NCBI RefSeq assembly: GCF_009600885.1
Contig: NZ_VCLA01000023.1
Span: 24,139 to 88,138 of the forward strand
Source: Streptomyces jumonjinensis
GTDB lineage: Bacteria > Actinomycetota > Actinomycetes > Streptomycetales > Streptomycetaceae
Direction of reading: 5' to 3'
Length of the DNA: 64,000 nt
A model generated the notes under the pieces. The model saw only the letters and a list, made by a program, of their open reading frames with translations. It was not told the DNA's origin and did no database searches. The position numbers were made by a program, and so were the translations under genes. This document shows, piece by piece, positions 53,820 through 63,108 of this stretch. The stretch's first letter is position 1, and each line of letters starts with the position of its first letter.

Positions 53820-55097
53820 TCAGGATTCTCCGTGGTGCGGTATACGGTAGGGGTGCCAGTCCTTCAGGAGGATGTCGGCGACCGCTTCCTCGTAGACGGC
53901 GCGCCCTTCGTTTGTCATGATCTCGGCAAGGTTCGGATCCCATGGTGTGTCCTGGACTTTGCCGTTGAGTGGGACGTGCTCGGTGTCGGCACAGACTCCG
54001 TTGAGGTAGTCCCCACTGCTCATGCGCCAGGGCTCGGCCCCGTAGCGGGTACACAGGGCATTGGTCATCGCGATGCCGGGCCAGTCGAAGTCGCCGTGGT
54101 AGCGGAGTAGCCCTCCATCGTCGACGATCAGCCGGGCCAGTCGGTGGAAGGCGGTCGACGGGCGGCCTTCTGCGCAGATCAGGGGTGGGCTGCTCGTGCC
54201 GAGTTCGCCGGCGGCACGACGAAGCACGGCCGGGTTCTCGCACACGTACACCGTTGGCAGGCTGACGGCGATCGGCAGGGTGATGAGCTGGTGAAGGGTG
54301 ATATGGAACGGGGTGCCGTAGCGGGCGGCGTCGGTGAGCCACTGGCCCAGCCCTTGCCCGGTCGCTGGGAGGTTGAGGACAAGGACGCGGCTGGCGAGGT
54401 CGTCGACAATGACGTCGAAGGCGTCCCACAACTCGCGCCGGGCCTCGGCTCCTGATTCGAGTGGCATTCCGCGTGCCGTGGCCAGGGCTCGCAGGACCAG
54501 GGTCGGCAGGGAGCCGCGGCCGGGGTTGAGAGCTTTGGTGTCCCCTGTGGTGGCGTCGGCCAGTGAGGGCAGCATCACCGGGAGTGATCCGCTGGGCCGA
54601 CTGTTGAGGAACTCCAGGACGCGGACAGCCTGGCTGAGGAGTCGGGTGTTCTCCTTGTTGATCAGCCCCGTGATTGTGCCGTCGGATGCGAGGTCGGCCA
54701 GCCATTGCCGGTACCACGGATGCTCTGCGTGCAGCGGGCTGGCCTCGCCCTCGGCGAGGATCTTCTGCCGGGCCTGATCGAGTGCGGTCCGCTCATCGGC
54801 GCGCAAGCGCAGCTCCGGGCCGATTCGTTCCAGGATGTCGCGGAGCGACATGCCCGCGACGTTGCGGACACTTTCCTCCACCGCCGAGAGGGGGATGGTG
54901 ATGCGGCGGACGTCGGCCGAGCGATAGGTGCCGGTGATGCCGATGACGGCGTTGCGTTCGGCAGAGGTCGGGTTGGTCAGGCCGATCGAGCCCTTGACCT
55001 CGCCGCCGTTGCGCTCGAGCGAGCGCCGGGCAGCGGCCAGGAGTCGGCGGAACTCGGGGGCCCTGTAGCGCTCGTATGCCTCTGTTGACCCGGTCAT
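53820..55097 (-). CDS. jetD: JetD (second locus), Wadjet type II nuclease, DUF3323/DUF2399
   Basis: A 425-aa protein, colinear with the first JetD but strongly divergent. The toprim-like signature is present: CENPAVLRRAAGE near residue 287 and YHGDFDWPGIAM near residue 336, and GSIGLTNPTSAERNAVIGI in the N-terminal half is the DUF3323-type segment (GSVFLRTPTPAQRTSVERL in the first JetD). It is the predicted plasmid-cleaving subunit. ATG 55097 overlaps the jetC stop (ATGA), so it is coupled. A 281-base gap without a recognisable gene separates it from the kinase gene downstream. Motifs appear intact, so the second Wadjet should be functional. Confidence 0.93.
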   Translation of the reverse strand: MTGSTEAYERYRAPEFRRLLAAARRSLERNGGEVKGSIGLTNPTSAERNAVIGITGTYRSADVRRITIPLSAVEESVRNVAGMSLRDILERIGPELRLRADERTALDQARQKILAEGEASPLHAEHPWYRQWLADLASDGTITGLINKENTRLLSQAVRVLEFLNSRPSGSLPVMLPSLADATTGDTKALNPGRGSLPTLVLRALATARGMPLESGAEARRELWDAFDVIVDDLASRVLVLNLPATGQGLGQWLTDAARYGTPFHITLHQLITLPIAVSLPTVYVCENPAVLRRAAGELGTSSPPLICAEGRPSTAFHRLARLIVDDGGLLRYHGDFDWPGIAMTNALCTRYGAEPWRMSSGDYLNGVCADTEHVPLNGKVQDTPWDPNLAEIMTNEGRAVYEEAVADILLKDWHPYRIPHHGES

Positions 55098-58000
55098 TCT
55101 GACTCCTCAGCGTCGTCGTTCGCTGGCTCGTCTTCGGGGGCGTCGGCGAGCAGTCCTGCCTGTGCGGGGACGTGGCGGCGGGGCGTGAAGCCGAGGAGTT
55201 CGGCGGCCAGGTCGTCGGATCCGGGAAATTCGAGGTCGTCGAGGATCTGTTCGCCGTCCCAGACGAGCAGCATGGCGGAGACAGTGTGGGATGCCTCGTC
55301 GTGCTTCATGTCGTAGTGCGAGATCTGCGGCACCTCGGGGTAGGCGATCCACAGGTCGTAGCCGGTCATGAAGAGGTCGAGGTCGAACTTGGCGGTGAGG
55401 GCGAGAAGGTCGGGGCGGTACTTCTCGTCGATGCCGGCGAATGCCTCGTCCAGCGCGATCAGGCGCGGGCAGGTGGGGTAGGCGGAGCTGTACTGGGCGT
55501 GGGCGGCTGCGAAGAGCGGCAGGTGGATCGAGGCGGACTTCTCACCGCCGGACATCACGCTGTGCTTGGCCTTGGTAAGGACCTCCCCCTTCTTCTTCTC
55601 CGCAGGGCTCATGCCCTGCCGGAACAGACGGAGTTCGAACCTGCGCCAGGCGCGATAGTCAAGGACTTCGGCGATCACTTGCTGGTAGCCGCGCTTCTTG
55701 TCGGCAGCTGCCTTGGCGCGGATCTGGCTGCGCAAGTGGGAGCGGAGTTCGGCCAGCCCAGCGGGGCCAAGGCCGGAGGCGTCCTTGTCGAGCAGCCTGT
55801 TGACGGACTGCTGGGAGTCGGTGAGGGCGTCGGAGACGACCCAGTTGATGCCAACCGTCGCGCCGGAGGACATCGGCTTGGCCCGGGTATCGGCGTCCAT
55901 GCTCTTGACCAGGTCGCGGGCGGCGACGGTGCGGTCGTGGATCTGCTGGGCCAGTCCGGTCAGGAGCCCGTCCTCCAGGACGGTGCGTTCCTTGTCTTCC
56001 AGCAGCACACTCTGGTCGGCGAGCTGCTCGGCCAGACGGCGTCCGAAGTCAGCTACGGGGGCGGGTCCTTCGCTGTCGGTGACTCGGGCCAGAATGATGT
56101 CGCCGGCCGGCTCCCACTCGAAGAGGTAGCCCTGATCGGATTCCAGCAGGGCTGACTCCAGCGTGGTGATCGCCGTGGAGATCTTGGTCGTGACGGTCTT
56201 CAGGAGGCTCGCGGTGATCGGGCGACCACGGGTCGCCTCGTCGAGCGCGGTGATCAGTGAGGCGACGGATTCGGGGACGATGCTTTGGGCGGCCTCTGTG
56301 CCCGTGAGGGGGGTTTCGGGCGAGGTGAGGCTGTCCATGAGTGCTTGGACTGCCTCCTCGGGACTCGGCCACAGGTCGTGCGGTAGCCAGAGGGTGTCGG
56401 CGGTTGCTTCGAGCAGGCCGAGAAGGTCGGGCCGGGCGTAGGGCTCCAGCGTCAGTGTGGTGCGCACCTGCTCGGCCACGACTGTGGCCAGTGCTGTCCG
56501 TCCGAACTCCAGGGCGTAGTCGGCCTTCAGGAGCCGGTCGCGCTGCTCTTCCGCTTCCTTCTTCGCACGGCCGAATGTCTTCTGTGCCTTCGCGAGCTGT
56601 TCTTCGGATTCCGCGATCTGCTGGAGAATCTCCTGCAGAGGGGACTCGAGGGTTGCCTCCTGGGTCCGTAGACGTTCCTCCTGAACGGCGAATTCGTCCT
56701 TGCGCGCCTGCAGCGCCTCGGCCTGCTCTGTGCAGGACTCGGTCTGCTCGTCGATGATTTCCTTACGGTCGGCGATGTCGCGCTCGGCGGCCTCGGCCTG
56801 TTCACGGCAGGAGGAGAGCGCTCTGCCGGCGTCGGCGAAGTCATCGACGGCCTGGGTGACTTTATCCAGTTCCTCCCGATGTGTGGGCAGTCGCGCGGCC
56901 GTGGCGGCATGGCGAAGCTGCCGGTTCTTCTCATGAGCCCGGGCGATAGCCCCGTCGAGTCGCTTGCGTGCTTCGGTGAGGCGGCGGCGCGCTCCGGCGA
57001 CCTTCTCCGCCACCACCGCCACCTCACGCACCGCATCGGTGATCGCCTGGGCGCGGGGGAGCTCGCGCCTGGCGCGGTCGAAGTCGTCGAATGCTTCGTG
57101 CGCGTACCGCTGCTGTGCTTCGATGCCGGCGAGCTCAGCTTCCAGGACGGCGATGGATTCTTCGATGCGTTCCAGCCGTTCGCGTCGACGGGCGGCCCGC
57201 GCGGTGGCCCCGATGTACTCCGGCTGAGGCTTGGGATGCGCACCTACCTGGACGCCGAAGCAGAAGTGCGATCCTGTGGTCACCGAGGGAGCAGGCGGCG
57301 CATCGTCCGCTGCCGGGGCGTGGTCCAGGACGGCGATGGAGGTCAGAACGGCCTGGACGGCAGCAGAGCTGACGTGCTGCTGATCTTCGACGGCCAGGAC
57401 ATCGGCCAGGGTGCGTCCGGTAGGCCGCTGAGCAGGAGGCAGCGGGCGCAGATAGGCGTCGGCGACCTTGGCGTGCAGAGCTTGGTCGGTCAGCGCGGTG
57501 TCGGGGTGCAGCCAGGCGGTAAGCAGGCCGGCCGCGTACAGGGCGCCTTCCACCGCAGCCGCGTGGCCGTCGGAGATGTGATCGGCGAACCGTACGAGCT
57601 GCCACAGCGGGGCGCCCGGCCGCTCATTGCGGCTGGCAGGGCGCAGGTCACTGGAGGGGGGTGCATCGTCGCCCTCAGCTGCCACGGTGTCGCGCTCTGC
57701 CTGCCTGGCGCGCAGAGCTTCCGCAATGTCGCTGTGCTGCCGCTTCAACGTCTCAACGCGGGAGAGCGCGTGGGTACGGCGCCGGTCGACGAGATTATGG
57801 AAGACCTCCGGCAGCGGGGCCGCCTCAGGTTCCTCCACGGCGCCGATGGCAGCTCGCAAAACGTCGCCGTCGGCGGCGACCAGGACCGCGGAATCCTCGC
57901 TGCCGCTCCAGCGGCCGATGAAGTCATCCAGTTCCTGGCCGGTCTCAATGCGGGCAGTGGTGAGCTTCTCCGCTGCCGCGGCGGACTGCCGCTCGGTCTC

Positions 58001-59413
58001 CGCCAGCTCGCCACTCGCCACGTCACAGTGCTCCTGCTCGCGCTCTTGGGCCTTCGTGGCGTTCTTGAAGGCGCCCAGCAGGTCTTGTACCTCCTGCAGT
58101 TCGCTGCGCCTCGCGGCAACCCGACCCGCGATATGCGTGTCCAGCTCAGCTCCGAGATCCAGCGTGTCGTCGTCGTTCAGGATGCCGCCACGGCGCGCCG
58201 CATCCATGAGGCCGTGGGTGTGCCGGGAGGCAGCTTTGCGCAGTTCGTCGTGCCGTTGGCGGGCGCGGTCCGCCTCCCCCTTGAGAGTGGCCAAGCTCTC
58301 TTGGGCCCGGTTGAGGTGGCGTGCACTTCCGGCGATACCTGTGCGCTCGGTGCTTACGCGCTCGCGCAGTTCCTTGAGCCCGTCCTGCTTCTTGATGGCG
58401 TCGTGGTTCTTGTACTCGGTCAGGCGGGCATCGACCTCATTGCACCGGCGCTCGCCGGAATCCCGCTCCTGCTGTGCCGCGGTCAGCTGCCGCTCGGCGG
58501 CGCGGCGGTCCTTCGCCGCTTCCATGATCGTCTCGCAGAGGGTGGCCGTGTCCTGGATGCGCCCGGAGACATGGTCGACGCGGTCACGGGCATGGGCGCG
58601 CAGATAACTGGTGTATTCACGGAGGAAGTTCCGGACTGCGGCATCCGCCCCCATAAGGGCGTTGAGAAGCGCCTGGATCTCGGCGAGGTTCTCGAAGTCG
58701 CGGGCGGCTTGCAGGATGAGGGCATCATCGACGGGCCGCAGGCCAGCGGTGAGGGTGTCGGACACCTTGACCGGGTCGAGGTCCTTGGCCAGCAGGGGGC
58801 GCCGCAGTTGGAGCAGAAGATTGACCAACTGGTTGTAGCGCTCGCGGCCCAGCCCGAACAGCCGGTCATCGATCGCCTCACGGTATGCCTCCGCTGTGGC
58901 GTAGGTGGCTCCTTCGCCCAGCAGCTTCTTCAGAGCGTTCTCCCGCAGCGGGCGCGAGGCGGCGTCGAGCAGACCGAAGTCGATACCGACCCTGCCCTCG
59001 GCGACGAAGAAGAAGCGCGCCGGCGTGGACATGGATTTGGTCACACGCATGCCGATCCCCACGGTGACGGCTTCGAGGACCTCATCATCGGGTCCGGTGC
59101 GGGCGAACTCCATCCATACATAGCCGTAAGCGGACTCCTGCTCCTTGTAGAGAAGGTTCGACTTCATGGTCCGCTCCTCGCCGCTGAACGGATCAAGACG
59201 CCGCGAGTCAAGGACACCGTCCAGTACGAGGGGGAACAGCACTTCGAGGGCCTTGGTCTTGCCGGAGCCGTTGTGCCCGCGCAGGACCAGCCGGCCGTCG
59301 GCGAAGACGAACTCCTCGTCGGTGTAGTCCCAGAGGCCGATCACCCCGGCGCGCGTGGGCTTGAAGCGAACCTCCGGCTGGTCAGCGGTGCGGGAATGAG
59401 GGATGAGCGTCAT
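55094..59413 (-). CDS. jetC: JetC (second locus), SMC/SbcC-like ATPase of Wadjet type II
   Basis: A 1439-aa SMC-like protein. Walker A is LRGHNGSGKTK (about residue 46). Long coiled-coil arms follow (runs of Glu/Arg/Ala heptads, for example EEQLAKAQKTFGRAKKEAEE). The signature motif is MSGGEKSA (about 1287) and Walker B is LIALDEAFAGID (about 1320). It is the loop-extruding motor of Wadjet. Sequence differs from the first JetC at most positions outside the ATPase motifs, and it lacks that protein's repetitive tail, ending in an acidic run (DAPEDEPANDDAEESE). It starts 12 bases after the jetB stop and overlaps jetD. Confidence 0.95.
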   Translation of the reverse strand: MTLIPHSRTADQPEVRFKPTRAGVIGLWDYTDEEFVFADGRLVLRGHNGSGKTKALEVLFPLVLDGVLDSRRLDPFSGEERTMKSNLLYKEQESAYGYVWMEFARTGPDDEVLEAVTVGIGMRVTKSMSTPARFFFVAEGRVGIDFGLLDAASRPLRENALKKLLGEGATYATAEAYREAIDDRLFGLGRERYNQLVNLLLQLRRPLLAKDLDPVKVSDTLTAGLRPVDDALILQAARDFENLAEIQALLNALMGADAAVRNFLREYTSYLRAHARDRVDHVSGRIQDTATLCETIMEAAKDRRAAERQLTAAQQERDSGERRCNEVDARLTEYKNHDAIKKQDGLKELRERVSTERTGIAGSARHLNRAQESLATLKGEADRARQRHDELRKAASRHTHGLMDAARRGGILNDDDTLDLGAELDTHIAGRVAARRSELQEVQDLLGAFKNATKAQEREQEHCDVASGELAETERQSAAAAEKLTTARIETGQELDDFIGRWSGSEDSAVLVAADGDVLRAAIGAVEEPEAAPLPEVFHNLVDRRRTHALSRVETLKRQHSDIAEALRARQAERDTVAAEGDDAPPSSDLRPASRNERPGAPLWQLVRFADHISDGHAAAVEGALYAAGLLTAWLHPDTALTDQALHAKVADAYLRPLPPAQRPTGRTLADVLAVEDQQHVSSAAVQAVLTSIAVLDHAPAADDAPPAPSVTTGSHFCFGVQVGAHPKPQPEYIGATARAARRRERLERIEESIAVLEAELAGIEAQQRYAHEAFDDFDRARRELPRAQAITDAVREVAVVAEKVAGARRRLTEARKRLDGAIARAHEKNRQLRHAATAARLPTHREELDKVTQAVDDFADAGRALSSCREQAEAAERDIADRKEIIDEQTESCTEQAEALQARKDEFAVQEERLRTQEATLESPLQEILQQIAESEEQLAKAQKTFGRAKKEAEEQRDRLLKADYALEFGRTALATVVAEQVRTTLTLEPYARPDLLGLLEATADTLWLPHDLWPSPEEAVQALMDSLTSPETPLTGTEAAQSIVPESVASLITALDEATRGRPITASLLKTVTTKISTAITTLESALLESDQGYLFEWEPAGDIILARVTDSEGPAPVADFGRRLAEQLADQSVLLEDKERTVLEDGLLTGLAQQIHDRTVAARDLVKSMDADTRAKPMSSGATVGINWVVSDALTDSQQSVNRLLDKDASGLGPAGLAELRSHLRSQIRAKAAADKKRGYQQVIAEVLDYRAWRRFELRLFRQGMSPAEKKKGEVLTKAKHSVMSGGEKSASIHLPLFAAAHAQYSSAYPTCPRLIALDEAFAGIDEKYRPDLLALTAKFDLDLFMTGYDLWIAYPEVPQISHYDMKHDEASHTVSAMLLVWDGEQILDDLEFPGSDDLAAELLGFTPRRHVPAQAGLLADAPEDEPANDDAEESE

Positions 59414-59425
59414 CGAGAAGTTTCC

Positions 59426-60829
59426 TCAACTGAAGTCGAGAGCGAACTGGCCGTCGAGCGCGGGACGTGACAGGACGGCGGTGATGTTTCGGTAGCGGCC
59501 GGCGGCGGGCCGCACCAGGACCCCGCCGGGGACGATATGGACAAGGCACAGGCCCGCCAGGAGCGCGATCGACTCGGCCAGCAGACCGCCGGAATCGGCC
59601 TGCCACTTGTTGGTGAAGGAGGAGGGGCCGAACTCTTCATAGAGTTCGGTGATCATCTGCTCGAGCTTGCCGTGTTCCACGAAGGGCAGGCCCGTCTGCC
59701 CCTCATGCTCTGTGGCGCCAGGATCGGCCTCGTCCGCGTGGTGGCCCGTGTACGCGTGGGGGTCGTGAGCTAGGGCTTCGAGCGTTCCGGCCTGCGGTAG
59801 GGCCATGTCGATGCGGCTCACGAGGTCCGCGTGTTCCTCCATCGGGTCGGCGGGCAGCAGGTACTGGAGACTGCTGGCTCGGTCCGGGTCCTCCCGCAGG
59901 TCCGCGATCTTCGCGAGCATCAACCCAGCGGTGCGGTTGACTGCCCCGCCGCGGCCGGGGAACCGCTTGTCGGTGAAGTGCCCTGTGGTGTCGACGAGCA
60001 TGATCCCCTCTGCTCGGCGCTCGACAGGCAACCCGGTCAGCCGTGCGATGTCCTCGGCCAGGGTGGGCTGGCGCAGTGCTATCGCCGCGTCTGCGTCGGT
60101 GTTGCCGAAGTAGACCACCGGGTACTCGATCAGCAGCCGTCGGGCTCGCTGGGCAGCGAGTCGCCGACGGGGGTCCCGTCCGGTGCCGGCGGTCGGCGTG
60201 TCCAGCAGGCCAGCAGCGCTGACCAGGTGCTGCAGGGGCTTGTTCGGCCGGAACAGCGCCGCGCAGGTGTCGTGGTCGATGTCGAACAGCGCGTCCCCTC
60301 GGTCGTGGTCACGGGCCCAGTCCTCCATGGATCCGTCGGAGATCCGCAGCGCACCGCGCTCGACCAGCCAGTCCACCACGTCAACGACCGCGTCCTTGTG
60401 ACCCGGTGCGGTCGCATCGAAGCCCAGATGCTCGATCGCATTGGCGGAGGGCGCGAGGAGTTTGACGAGATCTGCGAGGTTGATCTCGACCCGTGACCGG
60501 TGCAGGCACGCGAGGATCAGACAGAGGTAGGCCAGCCGTCGCCGGTCGAACGGCTTCTTGCTCTTCACCGTGAGGAACGCCTGGCTGGCATCGAAGGCAT
60601 CCAGTCGCCGCAGCAGCCGTGCGTGACGAGCGCTGGTCTGCAAGGTGTAGCCGAACAGTTCCCGGAAATCCTTGGCCAGTTCGTCGGCCCACTGCAGCAC
60701 CAGCGCCAGGGCCTTGGCCCGCGGGTAGCTCTCGTTGACGATGCCGTGCAGCAGCATGAGCCGGGCCGCTTGCTGGTACGAGCCAAGGTCCGCAGGCTCC
60801 ACGGAGACGGCTACGCGATGGGTGGGCAT
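59426..60829 (-). CDS. jetB: JetB (second locus), Wadjet type II kite-like subunit, DUF2398
   Basis: A 467-aa DUF2398/TIGR02678-type protein. The family segments QAARLMLLHGIVNESYPRA, DRRRLAYLCLILACLHRSR and LLIEYPVVYFGNTDAD match corresponding stretches of the first JetB. Its ATG shares one base with the jetA stop (TGATG). Compared with the first copy it lacks the ADRTPAQ-like repeat tail and has an acidic insertion around ADEADPGATEHEGQTG. It is presumed to bridge kleisin and SMC heads in the JetABC motor. Confidence 0.92.
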   Translation of the reverse strand: MPTHRVAVSVEPADLGSYQQAARLMLLHGIVNESYPRAKALALVLQWADELAKDFRELFGYTLQTSARHARLLRRLDAFDASQAFLTVKSKKPFDRRRLAYLCLILACLHRSRVEINLADLVKLLAPSANAIEHLGFDATAPGHKDAVVDVVDWLVERGALRISDGSMEDWARDHDRGDALFDIDHDTCAALFRPNKPLQHLVSAAGLLDTPTAGTGRDPRRRLAAQRARRLLIEYPVVYFGNTDADAAIALRQPTLAEDIARLTGLPVERRAEGIMLVDTTGHFTDKRFPGRGGAVNRTAGLMLAKIADLREDPDRASSLQYLLPADPMEEHADLVSRIDMALPQAGTLEALAHDPHAYTGHHADEADPGATEHEGQTGLPFVEHGKLEQMITELYEEFGPSSFTNKWQADSGGLLAESIALLAGLCLVHIVPGGVLVRPAAGRYRNITAVLSRPALDGQFALDFS

Positions 60830-62448
60830 CAGGGCGTCTCCGTTCGGCGCCGACGTATCGCACCATGGGGCTTGATCTCAAGAGTGAAGCCGGGCAGGTG
60901 GAGCGTGCCGGTCTCGGTCCTCAGCTGGCTGCCACGCTCGCTCGGGACCAGGCGCAGCGTGAGGACGTCGCTGCTGCCCGTGCCCGAACGCAGTCGGCCC
61001 GCCACGATCGTCCGCGCCTGAAGGGCACGGGTCAGCAGCTTGAGCACAGCGCGGGTCTCCGCGGCGTTCAGCACCCGACCGTGGGTTCCATGGTCCAGAA
61101 GGTCCGTGGCGGCCTCCCGATCCGCGGCCCGATCCGCCAACTGCTTTTGACGCAGTCGGGCATGAGCGCCACGGCTCGTACGGACCGGCTGCGGGCCGCC
61201 CGGCGCCGGCCGCTTGCCATGCCTGAACAAGCTGATGCTGACCTCCACCCCGGGCGCATCCCACCACGTCGTTCGCGGCGAGATCTGGTCGTCATCGTCA
61301 TGCGCGCCCGACAGATGCCGCACCGAGCGCAGGTCGAAAGCAGCAGACACCAGAGCGTTGGCCGCCTGCTCACCCGGCGCCCCGGCCGCCCAGGCTGCGA
61401 GATGCCGCAGCTGGGTGGTCCGGCTCACCCCGCCTCGACGCGACTCCGTCACCTGCCGCAGCAAGGCGATCACGCCGGAGATAGCGGTGCGGGTAGCGCC
61501 TTGCAACTGGGCGGCCTTGGTCTCCCCAGCGCCTTCCGTCAAAAACCACTGGCGAAGCCCTATCCAGCGCCGCCGCCAGTCCTCAAGGCGCGCGGCCGGA
61601 CGCATCATGGGCCGCTCATCCACAGCGGCGGCCCGCTCCAACAGGGTCTCCACCCCGCTGTCTTCCACCTCGTGCACGGCCTCGGCCAGCCGGGGCGCAT
61701 AGCGCTCCAGTTCTGCCGTGAACTCGCTCATATGTGCCAACAGCGTGTGCTTGTAGCGCAGGAACGTCTCCGGGGAGATATCCGTCGTACGCGCCACATC
61801 GTTGAGGGTCAGATAGAAACGCGCCGCCCGCTGCGTCATGTCTTCCAACACGTTGTCGAGGCGGGCGAGCTTGCGGTACACCCCGTCCCGGTCGCCATCC
61901 CGGTTCGCGGCTGCCAGAGCCCTGAAGTCCGCCAGGATGTCCGCGAAGACCAGCCGTGACAGGTTCGCGTCCTGCACGCGAGAGCCGATGACCTCTTCCA
62001 CGGCGCGGTAGACGCGGTAGCCGATCTCCGTGAACTGGTAGACCGACTGCCGGTTGCGGTACGCCGCCAAGTTGCCGCACCGGGCCGCGTCCTCCACTCG
62101 GTAGAGGACCTGCTCATTGTCTGCGGAGAGGTTGTCGAGCATAGCCCGTAGGTTCAAGTCTGCAGCGGACGGCACCTCGTCGTGCGCTAATGCCAACTCG
62201 TTGAGAGCGCGCGCTACGTCGTCCGGATGAACCTGGAGTTGATGTACGCCCCGCAGGACGTTCATTGCCCGTAGTACCCACAGATACGCCACGTCGTCAT
62301 CACGCTGTGTGAAGTTGAACAGTCGTAGCCGGTCGCTCACAGTCAATGAATCAAGATCGAAGGACTCGGGGGCTCCCGAGTCATCTCGCTGGAACGCCAA
62401 AGCCGCCCTCGTCTCGCCTAGCCTTGCCCTCACCCTCGCAGATAGCAC
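60829..62448 (-). CDS. jetA: JetA (second locus), Wadjet type II kleisin-like subunit, DUF2397
   Basis: A DUF2397/TIGR02677-type protein of about 539 aa. I start at GTG 62448, because GGAGAG lies about seven bases upstream; the frame opens slightly earlier at TTG 62454. Family segments include SDRLRLFNFTQRDDDVAYLWVLRAM, YQFTEIGYRVYRAVEEVIGS and FLRYKHTLLAHMSEFTAELERYA. It is the first gene of the second jetABCD operon, whose promoter should lie in 62449-62600. The coding sequence is clearly different from the first JetA, indicating an independent acquisition rather than a recent duplication. Confidence 0.9.
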   Translation of the reverse strand: MLSARVRARLGETRAALAFQRDDSGAPESFDLDSLTVSDRLRLFNFTQRDDDVAYLWVLRAMNVLRGVHQLQVHPDDVARALNELALAHDEVPSAADLNLRAMLDNLSADNEQVLYRVEDAARCGNLAAYRNRQSVYQFTEIGYRVYRAVEEVIGSRVQDANLSRLVFADILADFRALAAANRDGDRDGVYRKLARLDNVLEDMTQRAARFYLTLNDVARTTDISPETFLRYKHTLLAHMSEFTAELERYAPRLAEAVHEVEDSGVETLLERAAAVDERPMMRPAARLEDWRRRWIGLRQWFLTEGAGETKAAQLQGATRTAISGVIALLRQVTESRRGGVSRTTQLRHLAAWAAGAPGEQAANALVSAAFDLRSVRHLSGAHDDDDQISPRTTWWDAPGVEVSISLFRHGKRPAPGGPQPVRTSRGAHARLRQKQLADRAADREAATDLLDHGTHGRVLNAAETRAVLKLLTRALQARTIVAGRLRSGTGSSDVLTLRLVPSERGSQLRTETGTLHLPGFTLEIKPHGAIRRRRTETP

Positions 62449-63108
62449 TGACAATCTCTCCGGAATCGGGAGAGAGGGGTTCTTCCTGGATGCCTGCCGC
62501 AGCGTTGTCTGTGTGGATGTCCTGTTCCGCCGGTGCCTTGCCTGCCTCGCGGGGTCCTCCAGGACTCCGGTTCCCCATCAGTGAACAGTGCGCACAACGA
62601 GCGATCTTGACGGGCGTTGGGAAGCCTGGGGCGTGCTCGCCAGAGCCAGGGCGCGTGTTTGGGGACGGGCTTGAGGGTCCCCCGACAACGCTGTGCGCTC
62701 GATGCGCAGGCGAGTCGGTGGAGCATTCGCCGCCGAGAGGGCAGATGCGACGGGTCGCATGCTGGAGCAGGTCTACACAGGCGGGGCGGATTCGTGGCAT
62801 GCCATTGATGGGTTGCGCGAGTGCTTGTGCATCCAAGAATGGAGCAGGCGCTTAGAAGTAGCTTGCTGCGTTCCGTCACAAAGCCCTTTGACCTGCGGTT
62901 TCATCCGTATCTGACGGTTCGTCGGTGATTCTGTGGGACGCATGTGGGATGAGCGGACTTCTGTGACTCGTGGGATTGGGTGCATGGACGAGGTTCACGC
63001 CCCGGCCCCTCGCGTGATTTTCTCGCATCCGGCGTCCTGCGGGGGAAATATCCCTGCCCCTTCACGACGTTCTCGATCTTTGAATCGAGAAGAGGCGGGT
63101 GTACGGGA
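62449..63108. other. Gene-free right edge of the defence island with GTGGGA(C/T) words
   Basis: No supported gene. The left part should carry the jetA promoter. Near the right end three copies of gtggga(c/t) lie at 62933-62939, 62944-62950 and 62970-62976. They are the reverse complement of the (g/a)tccca words at 31032-31061, so the motif points outward at both edges. No tRNA or integrase gene was seen. Confidence 0.5.

Noticed and set aside
56879..59470. 863-aa plus-strand open frame
   Set aside because: Lies antisense within the second jetC; high GC in Streptomyces keeps such frames open by chance.
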